From Fennellomyces sp. T-0311 (Eukaryota > Mucoromycota > Mucoromycetes > Mucorales > Lichtheimiaceae), in assembly GCA_025266875.1 (NCBI GenBank), contig JALLLT010000152.1, forward strand, positions 1 through 15,065: DNA of 15,065 nt, read 5' to 3'. The position numbers and the translations under genes were made by a program. A model generated the notes under the pieces. That model saw nothing but the letters and a program-made list of their open reading frames with translations. It did not search any database and was not told the origin of the DNA. Every line of letters begins with the position of its first letter. Positions within the stretch are counted from its first letter, which is position 1. Of the stretch, positions 8,707-15,065 are shown one piece after another.

Positions 8707-8716
8707 TTTTCCGATG
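8707..8716 (-). repeat. Right terminal inverted repeat of the Plavaka unit
   Basis: Exact reverse complement of the ten bases at 2382-2391. It directly abuts the KDZ gene fragment, which is cut off just outside it. Confidence 0.55.
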
Positions 8717-9938
8717 ATGTCATTACCTCAGGACAAAGTGGACACCCTTGATCTTCTGTCTGCAATCTTGCAGAAATCACATCGAGCATATTTTTGTATG
8801 CAAAATGAGCATTTCCAATTGCTTTACAAATTGATTCACTTCGCTATATACATTTGATTAAATAGCAGTGAATATGAAACTCTCTGAAGCCTTCAAGAAA
8901 TAGCCACTTTATGTAAGGAGTTACCTCATAGTGGTGTTGTGCGGCAATGGCATTGGCGAATGCCTGGACTGAGACGCGACCTGTTTCCAATAGCAACGGG
9001 TCATAAAAGTCGAGAAAAGGTATATGGACTGCAGTTCTGGGCGTCGTTGGCGTAGCAGGGAAAACATGATGGCGAATGAGGGTCTCCCGATCAGAGGTGC
9101 ACTTGCAAAATGGGATTTTCCATCTTCAGATCCCTGTATTAATATATAAGCTATCAGCTTGACATACCATAGTACTGACACATTGATCTGTGAAGAGGAA
9201 GCTTTGAGTTACCAGCATAAAAGACACAAGTAATCTCTCTTTCCTTGATGTCCTGGTCATCACAGTTTATACAGCGGGCTGCTGCATATGGAGAAGCTTC
9301 AGCATGTGTTGGACGATTTTCAGCATAGCTGAACACATACGCATCAGGCATGCTCTCCATATGAGAAGCCCACTCTTGCTCCACTTCAGAAACAGTCTTG
9401 CTGTTTCTAGTGCTTTGGGTAGAAGCTTCGCCTCCTTCAGACATTGGCAGGTCTCTTCTGAATCTGGTGACATGATCCGAGAAATCGGGTGGCAGCGATG
9501 GTGAAGAATGGGATGGTGGTGATGGAGAAGAGTGGGGTGGCGGTGGGGAGTCATAATAGCCAGGAGACCACCCTCCACCTCCACTGTATGGGGTGCCAGG
9601 GTCATCCACTGGTGCCTGAGGCGATTGAAGATCTTATTACATAGGTGGGTAAATAACAGATGAAAATTACATGTAATGTTAGAGTGCTGAATACCATCAT
9701 TTTCTCTAACTGAAGCCTGTGTCTCCGTCCTAGCACGCTTTGGGGCTGGTGTAGCTTCTGCACCCTGAATTTGGCTACGCTGTCTTACAGCACCACCACC
9801 AAGGGGAATCTCTATAGCCTTGGGTCGCACCTTGCCATTAGTAGACCGGGAAGGAATCACTCGTCTGACCGTTTCCTCAGGGACATCATATTGGCCCTTG
9901 GTCGATTGCTTTTTCTTCATCGAAGTAAGATTAAACAT
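8717..9938 (-). pseudogene. KDZ transposase with CxC cysteine cluster, 5' part only
   Basis: Remnant of a Kyakuja-Dileera-Zisupton transposase. Exons on the minus strand: 9938-9695, 9632-9176, 9123-8925, 8843-8727. All phases agree, giving 339 codons without a stop. Seen: a basic N-terminus with KGQYDVPEET and RPKAIEIPLGGGAVRQR, a Pro/Ser-rich low-complexity part (about 100-130), then the zinc-ligand-like cluster that defines CxC proteins: C202-x2-C205, C217, H229-x3-C233, C240-x-C242. Next come FPATPTTPRTAVHIPFLDFYDPLL (255-278, the typical FPxTPxxPrtA segment), VSVQAFANAI, and CPLC at the last exon's end. A GTAATG donor follows at 8726, then the Plavaka terminal repeat. The DDE nuclease core is missing and does not reappear left of 2382. 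A more internal Met (MKKK at 9920) is an alternative start. Confidence 0.8.
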
Positions 9939-9990
9939 TAGAAAAAAGTATACGAAAAGTATGAACGTATTATTCTCCAGATGTTGTTTG

Positions 9991-9998
9991 CTTTTATA
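9991..9998 (-). promoter_or_regulatory. TATA box of the KDZ gene
   Basis: TATAAAAG on the minus strand begins 60 bp before the ATG at 9938. A second TATAAATAG-like site begins near 10016. The spacing is close to that of the other TATA-driven genes here. Confidence 0.45.
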
Positions 9999-10018
9999 CT
10001 CAATTAACTATTTATAAT

Positions 10019-10300
10019 TGAGCAACGTGTAAGAAGACGAAAAAAGCATTCATCCCATGATAGCAAGCTGGTTCTGGTATTTTGTAATAGCTGATCCACC
10101 AGATAACTTCTTTTAGTATCAATGGTTGCTTAAAATGCTTATCAGAGCTTGTATGTTTTGTGAAACAGTATATTGATATCATATCTTTCGAAGGGCCATG
10201 GCTTCATCGTTCATTTGTAACTACATAAGTTCGATTCTTACTTGTCGACGTCCTCCGAACCACCGCTCACTTTTGCTCCTCGCTTTAGCCTGGTTGTGTA
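10019..10300. other. Intergenic stretch between KDZ gene and accessory gene
   Basis: No gene or repeat was recognised. GTTCGATTC at about 10230 looks like a tRNA B box, but no A box or cloverleaf fits. The 3' end of the accessory gene may extend into it through a GTTAGT donor at 10305. Confidence 0.4.
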
Positions 10301-11461
10301 CTAACCTTCAGATGGAGGATTATCATCAAATCGCACAAAAAGAGTCTTGTTGTTTACAGCAGTAGCTATATATCTGCGAAGATCATTCGACATGGCTGAT
10401 AAGTTGGGCGCAACGACAGAACCAAAGTCAACAGGGTTATTTGCATCATCACAAACAACCATGTCAAGACAGGCTACTTCATAACGGTACCGAACTTCGC
10501 CATCTACAACCATTCACTTAAATCCACTCCAATCGTTCGTCGTTCTCGGTTTCTGTGTTCTCTTTCTCTTTGCTTTCTCATCTATGGAGGAGAACATTAA
10601 CTGAAATTCGAAATTTGCGTTCGATTACTCACTGAAAAGAGCAAGCACGTCGTCCCTCAGCTCTGATTTCATTCTCGTTTGGCTACGAGTTAGGGCAGAT
10701 CCTGTTGCAGCTAAAATAAATGACGTGGAATAAGCAATATTTAAGGTACACAGTAGATTATGTTACCTTGTCTGGTGTAATACTCTTCAAATCCAAACAA
10801 ACGTGAGTCTCTACAGCCATTTGTTTTATTGCTATCCCGCTTACCAGAACAAAGCTTGTTAAACGTACCACGGCCACCCAGTGCAGCGACTGCAGCATCT
10901 GCTGCATCTGCATAACAAATTATAAACTTGTAACATGCTACTATTTGCATATACATACCAGAGTTAGTGATGCAGCTTGTGCGTTCCCAGTCAGTTACTT
11001 GAGGGGATGACATAAACACAGCGACATCCCAGCCAAATTGGATGAAGAGCTTCAAAGTTTCTGCTTGAAGCACTCATATAATCTTCCTAGCTCGAGAGTC
11101 ACAGGTAACACCATCTACCGACTGTGCCTTAGCCTTCTCGATGTCTTCAGCCTTCCTTTGGAGCGCAGCCAAATCATCATCGGTTAAGTCACAGTATGCA
11201 ACTGCCACTTCTGCCATGGTTGGGGCCCGGCCAGTCTCCAGCATCCCTATTTTGCCGCACCAAGCTAATATACACATAAGTTTTATGGGCTTACAGGAGC
11301 ATTATGCTCTTACTACTCTTCTCCTCTTCTGTTCCCTTAAACATCAAATATACAAGAGCATTCCACTTGCAGAGCTTCCGCCCAAGAACTTTCGGTTGGG
11401 AATCTTCAGTAGTATCTGTAGGAGTGAATTCAGAGTTTTGATTTTCAAAATGAGATTCCAT
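10301..11461 (-). pseudogene. KDZ-element accessory gene with two in-frame TGA codons
   Basis: Exons on the minus strand: 11461-11314, 11264-10959, 10907-10767, 10710-10633, 10581-10301. The introns are 49-56 nt with consistent phase. The frame would give 317 codons but is broken by TGA at codon 113 (11074-11076) and codon 247 (10514-10516). Both frames continue protein-like after the stop (VLQAETLKLFIQFGWDV; MVVDGEVRYRYEV), so these look like nonsense mutations. Each could be a CGA-to-TGA change. The first stop could instead be avoided by a 51-nt intron with a weak GTGTTA donor. The start ATG at 11461 follows a pyrimidine-rich stretch, favoured over one at 11731. The N-terminal part (LCKWNALVYLM ... 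about 80-90 AYCDLTDDD) loosely recalls HMG-box-like segments of fungal transposon proteins. It is in the same orientation as, and upstream of, the KDZ gene. Function is not established. Confidence 0.5.
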
Positions 11462-12219
11462 TGTCAATAGAAAAAGTGAGGAAAAAAGTAAAAAATCAAG
11501 AAGGCAGGCCTTGGATCCAAAGGGGAAATCCGGCGGCGTTGGCGGCGTAACGCCAGATGGTTTACAAAGGATACTCCGTATTCGCCAGAGAGGTATTACG
11601 TATGCAGAGTCGGTGTCTGAGCATAGTCTGAATATGGAAAAAATCACAGCATCCTGGGGTGTTAAGTGATAGTGTAATAAAGTCCGGGAACTTGTAACAG
11701 CGACAGGATCTAGAAGGAGAGACCCTGCCATGTGAGCAAAGAAGAAGTACTATCTAAATCAAGAATATGGAAAATACCTTTGTTGCTATCTGAAGAAGCT
11801 CGGTAGGCAAATGCTCTATCGAGAAAAAATCGGTATACACCAACCGCTGAAGAATACAAATTTAAAAGAGGATGTGTAAATCAAGAACACCGATACACGT
11901 GTACAGAATGTCACTATCGAATTTACAACTGATAAGTTTTCATACACTAACAATGTCTCAAATGAACACTCACAGGAGGGCTCTCTTCTATCCTCCTCTG
12001 GGAAGAAAAGCTCTCTTTTATTTTTATCTGTTCACAAGACCTTATATAAGGGCACAAGTGTGTGACACCACTCACTACTAAAGGAACTATTGTAATATGT
12101 TGTGAATACATAGTGCGTGATGATACAGCTGTGTGGTTCCTCCATTCGTATATAACGTAATTATGCTCGTTCATAGTCTGAGTTCGTTTCTCTTCCTTCA
12201 TAACAATAGTATTTACTGA
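11462..12219. other. Gene-poor stretch between accessory gene and tandem array
   Basis: The minus-strand frame continues open to 11731 but has no protein-like pattern beyond the ATG at 11461, so it is probably 5' leader. A 12-bp palindrome, CCTTATATAAGG, lies at 12040-12051 and holds a TATA-like core on both strands. Near it GCTCTCTT occurs twice (about 11979 and 12010) around an AGGAGG...CCTCCT hairpin. No gene was recognised downstream of it on either strand. The right end of the KDZ element may lie here but no matching terminal repeat was found. Confidence 0.4.
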
Positions 12220-13080
12220 GACTGAATTTCATTGCTAAATTCACGTGCTTAATACATGTTGTACCTTAGTCTGAAGTAAGTGGCAAGTTAATGCACCCAA
12301 TGTGAAGGCTTAACTTGTGAGATAAGATATCTTACTCAATATCAGTTAAGCATACGCTGAATGTCAAAACTAAGCGATGGGCTTTATAGGGACTGAACTT
12401 TACTGCCAAATCCACATGCTTAATACAACACCATATTTTAGCTAAATATGAGTGGCAAATCAATGTGCCCGATATGAAGACGTAATCGATGAGCAAAATC
12501 CATTGCCTAACATCAGTTTGGTAGGTACTTAATATCAGGATTAAACAATAGGATATTCAGGGACTGATCTATAGTGCCTAATCCACGTGCTTAATACAAC
12601 GCCATACTTTAGCTAAACATGAGTGGCAAATCAATGTACCTAATGTGAAAACCAAATTGATGAGCAAAATCCATTGTATAATATCAGTTTGGCTTGCACT
12701 TAATATCAAGATTAAACAATAGGATATTCAGGGACTAAACTTTACTGCTAAATCCACTTGTTTAATACAACGCCGCATTTTAGCTAAACATAAGTGGCAA
12801 ATCAATGTGCCTAATGTGAAAACCAAATTGATGAGCAAAATATCTTACCTAATATCAGTCAGATACATGCTGAATACCAAGACTAAATGGTGGGACTTCT
12901 GGGAAATGAAATGTATTGCTAAACGCACATGCATAATCTCCCTTACCCTAAGCTCCTTATGTTTGTACTAAAGATGAGTGATGGATGGGTGATACTAAAT
13001 CAAAAACTCAATCGGCTGCGTAATTTGTATCTGAAATTACCGCTCAATGGTTAATGCATCAATGCTTAACCTGAATGCTA
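12220..13080 (+). repeat. Satellite-like array of 171-bp tandem repeats
   Basis: The unit start (GACTGAA/GACTAAAC-type) recurs at 12220, 12391, 12562, 12733 and about 12903, spaced 171, 171, 171 and 170 bp. A decayed sixth start is near 13062-13077. Shared blocks inside the units include TTAATACAACGCC, AGTGGCAAATCAATGTG, TTGATGAGCAAAAT and ATTAAACAATAGGATATTC. The middle units are most alike and the outer ones most diverged, as in arrays homogenised by unequal exchange. Within a unit, CTTAAT, CTAAAT, CCTAAT and CTGAAT words recur about every 15-25 bp, suggesting growth from a shorter ancestral repeat. No coding frame is present. Confidence 0.85.
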
Positions 13081-13231
13081 AACTCATGTGCCTAACCTTA
13101 TTATTTAATATTTGTGCTGAATCGAAGTACTATACATTTGCTGAAATGGAAGCACTTAATCAATGACTAAAAGTACCATACGTACTATGCTCAATTCCAT
13201 GCTAAGCGAAGCACTACTATGGAGAAAAAAC

Positions 13232-13239
13232 TATATAAG
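13232..13239 (+). promoter_or_regulatory. TATA box of the HTH gene
   Basis: TATATAAG lies 52 bp before the ATG at 13284. The ATG at 13260 would then fall too near the expected transcription start, which favours 13284. Confidence 0.55.
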
Positions 13240-13283
13240 GCAGTGGTCATTTTCGGCATATGCTATATTCAATCAAAACCACA

Positions 13284-13832
13284 ATGAATTTATTCAAGAA
13301 ATCCATAAACAAACAGATCGAACCAGCGGTTCAAGGACCGCGTACTCAACACGACATTCAAGTCACCAGTGTAATGGATTTTGATGAGCATGAGCTTATT
13401 TCCAGGTTCAATCTGACCAATGTTGGGAGCGAGCAAGCAACCACAACAGACGATGCATCTATAGCCGATCTCCCAGATCAGCTGGATGGTACTGAGCCAA
13501 TTGCTCCAGGCCATGATAATGACAAAGACGAAGGGAAGACGAAGAAGAGAAAACGAGGCAAACGAGGTACATACGAGGAATATAATGTGGAGCAACTCAA
13601 GACTGCTTTGCGATTACTCTATGTGGACAACTTTGACTGTGACGAAGCTGCCAAGCAAACGAAGATAAATTACAAGACGCTCAATAGCTTTCTGAATGAC
13701 CGAGTAAAAAACCATGGCTATCCCAAGCTGCCAAGAAAAGCGAGCAAATCTAAGCGTCGTTCTGCTTTTGCTGATACGGATGGTGATATTAATAAATTCT
13801 TTGAAGAAGAGATTAGGCCTAAGTTAAAGTAA
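13284..13832 (+). CDS. Helix-turn-helix (psq-like) protein of transposon type
   Basis: Single-exon frame of 182 residues from the favoured ATG at 13284 (an upstream ATG at 13260 adds eight). Residues 1-75 are polar and acidic. A nuclear-signal-like KTKKRKRGKRG is followed by a helix-turn-helix (about residues 100-145: YNVEQLKTALRLLY, then DEAAKQTKINYKTLNSFLND). This matches the pattern of psq/CENP-B-type HTH domains used by pogo and Tc1-like transposases to bind DNA. A second basic stretch (RKASKSKRRS) follows. The stop at 13830 overlaps an AATAAA. No nuclease part follows in frame, so it is either a stand-alone DNA-binding gene or a shortened transposase. It lies 104 bp upstream of a Tc1-like transposase on the same strand and has its own promoter. 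Confidence 0.55.
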   Translation: MNLFKKSINKQIEPAVQGPRTQHDIQVTSVMDFDEHELISRFNLTNVGSEQATTTDDASIADLPDQLDGTEPIAPGHDNDKDEGKTKKRKRGKRGTYEEYNVEQLKTALRLLYVDNFDCDEAAKQTKINYKTLNSFLNDRVKNHGYPKLPRKASKSKRRSAFADTDGDINKFFEEEIRPKLK

Positions 13833-13884
13833 TAAATTGTCAGTAAATTTTACTTGTGCTGCATAAATTTTATGCACAAAAGAA

Positions 13885-13892
13885 TATATAAA
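13885..13892 (+). promoter_or_regulatory. TATA box of the Tc1-like transposase gene
   Basis: TATATAAA lies exactly 52 bp before the ATG at 13937, followed by a pyrimidine-rich TCAACTCTCTC leader. The spacing is identical to that of the HTH gene just upstream. Confidence 0.55.
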
Positions 13893-13936
13893 GCCGACGC
13901 TTTTCAACTCTCTCACAAATCATACCTACTATCATT

Positions 13937-15065
13937 ATGCAACCTATCTTTTTCTACTATGAGGCCGGAAAATTTTACTATCGTGAGACCCCGAGTGCCA
14001 TGGAAGAGGACTTGTCCGAGGATTCAGTTACTGAAAACGAAGATGCCAGTTCGTCGCACATTGATGAATATGTGTGGACTTTGCATGTCTGTAATGGCTA
14101 TACTCCTGCTCGAGTTGGAAAATTCACTAAGGCAATCAAGAATGGCAACACCAACGTCTATCAGACACCAAAATCCACCCGAATTGGCAAGTCGATGGCC
14201 TACAAGCTTCGTGATATGATCGACGCTGATCCCAATGTCGTCCTTGGGTGGAAGCCACGTGCAGAAGTACCATCCATTGACCTCTCCATAGATCAGAAAT
14301 TTTTTATATCTGGATTCGTCGAGGAGCATGGCCCCCGAATCATTTGGAAAGAGGTAAGTGATGCTCTAAACAAAGAATATCAAGGTAAGATTCAAAATAT
14401 CAAATGAATCAAGGAATGCTGACAATCCAACGTTTTATAGAGCGACCAGTCACCAATAATGCAGTCAAGACGTACCTGTTGCAAAGCCATGCATTCAGCC
14501 TTGGCATCATAAAATGTCTCATGGTATCCGATGGTGAGCAAGCAAGTATCCTCGAGACTCGAGTGAAATATGTGCGCTTTTTGCAGTGGAATACTGAAAA
14601 ATGTATATTCTCTGATGGGTGTAAGCTGTCTAAGGCAACTGTTACAGTTGCAGCAACGAGGCCAAAGAAGCAAAAGTCCTTCTTCGTGCAGTTGGATAGC
14701 TTTATGTGTTTCAATGCTAACAGTGTTTTGGCATTTACTCAAGAAGTAATTTTGCCACCCAAACTGAAGAAGTTACCAAATTTCGAAAGGCAAAAGCCAG
14801 CTCAAGGTACAAGAGTGGATCACTTCTGACAATTTGTGGACAATGTGGTCAATATCCTGAACGAGCATGAACAACACAACATGTGCTTTGTCCTGGAGAA
14901 TTTCACTGGTTCAACTGATCGGAAGGTCATTGAGGCAATCAAGAAGGCCAAGCACAATGTAATCCTTGTTCCACAAAAATCGGCCTTTTTGACTCCCAGC
15001 AGCCATTTTTAGAGTAAAATAAAAAATTAAGTCTCCACAGCTCCTTCCAAGACTGGTGACAGCCT
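13937..15065 (+). pseudogene. Tc1/mariner-like (IS630 superfamily) transposase, decayed
   Basis: Exon 1 is 13937-14384 and exon 2 starts at 14441 (56-nt intron, GTAAGA donor, phase 1). The joined frame is open for 278 residues, with an N-terminal DNA-binding region (HVCNGYTPARVGKFTKAIKN, then KFFISGFVEEHGPRIIWKEVSDALN) and the start of the DDE nuclease. The first catalytic Asp is visible in KCIFSDG, and KKQKSFFVQLDSF follows. A TGA at 14827-14829 then interrupts the frame, yet the reading continues in the same frame with VDNVVNILNEHEQHNM, VLENFTG and VPQKSAFLTPSSHF before TAG at 15008. Family members have Asp in VLDNFTGH and Glu in LNPIEHFWSK; here these are Glu and Ser. With the stops and changed triad it cannot be active. 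The gene runs out of the window. Confidence 0.75.

Larger units (their letters stand above)
2382..8716. mobile_element. Plavaka (KDZ-group) DNA transposon with a partner gene
   Basis: The proposed limits rest on CATCGGAAAA at 2382-2391, matched exactly in inverse orientation at 8707-8716. Each lies just outside a GGGTTGA-rich array (2421-2610 and 8580-8706), and outside them two unrelated gene fragments are cut off. Inside are an apparently intact Plavaka transposase (-) and a divergent intact gene (+), both pointing outward. The size is 6335 bp. Plavaka is an established fungal transposase family in the KDZ (Kyakuja-Dileera-Zisupton) group. I could not identify a convincing target duplication: a 2-bp AT directly outside CGGAAAA is possible but weak. 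The transposase call is firm; the exact ends are tentative. Confidence 0.6.

Noticed and set aside
2375..8725. 8-bp target site duplication around the Plavaka unit
   Set aside because: The eight bases outside the two termini do not match. At best a 2-bp AT agrees, which is not evidence.
8717..8860. Plus-strand open frame of about 48 codons right of the element, as the 3' end of the coiled-coil gene
   Set aside because: The minus strand here is a KDZ exon with consistent phase and a CPLC motif. The plus frame is its shadow and does not join the left fragment in frame.
10215..10250. tRNA gene suggested by GTTCGATTC
   Set aside because: No A box at a fitting distance and no acceptor stem pairing could be found.
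10514..11076. TGA read as an amino acid (altered genetic code or selenocysteine)
   Set aside because: TGA ends the intact partner gene at 8361-8363. The two internal TGAs lie in an old element and are simpler as mutations.

Overview
This window is eukaryotic and almost certainly fungal. Genes are broken by many short introns (43-83 nt, GT...AG, often GTACGT, GTAAGT or GTTAGT donors), the DNA is AT-rich, and the recognisable proteins are transposases of fungal mobile elements. The mix of a Plavaka element, a CxC-type KDZ element, PIF/Harbinger and a Tc1/mariner-type transposase suggests an early-diverging filamentous fungus (Mucoromycota is my guess) or a basidiomycete. I cannot settle which. 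I see no ordinary housekeeping gene, so the region reads as a nest of transposons.

Layout. (1) 1-1170: the right part of a PIF/Harbinger element, with the 3' end of the DDE nuclease (+) converging on a Myb/SANT-type partner (-) that has lost its 5' part next to a cluster of 14-bp inverted repeats. (2) 1171-2380: mostly featureless, then a short TATA-driven coiled-coil gene (+) cut at its 3' end. (3) 2382-8716: the best-preserved unit. It has a 10-bp terminal inverted match and GGGTTGA-rich arrays at both ends. An apparently intact 8-exon Plavaka transposase of 966 aa lies on the minus strand. A divergent, apparently intact 9-exon gene of 415 aa, resembling fungal DUF6532-type proteins, lies on the plus strand. 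The 9-mer GGTTGACAG occurs in both end arrays and, inverted, in the shared promoter region. (4) 8717-11461: a decayed KDZ element on the minus strand. A KDZ transposase 5' part (CxC cysteine cluster, 339 codons in 4 exons) stops at the edge of unit 3, and upstream of it lies an accessory gene with two in-frame TGA codons. (5) 12220 to about 13080: an array of about five diverged 171-bp tandem repeats. (6) 13232-15065: a TATA-driven helix-turn-helix gene, then a TATA-driven Tc1/mariner-like transposase pseudogene with lost catalytic residues and stops, running out of the window.

How they fit. The Plavaka unit looks young: open frames, phase-consistent introns and intact ends. Its neighbours look old: stops, truncations and diverged repeats. 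It probably inserted into, or was joined to, an older KDZ element. The partner gene and the shared GGTTGACAG motif suggest a two-gene transposon in which the transposase may bind both its ends and its own promoter. That last step is inference.
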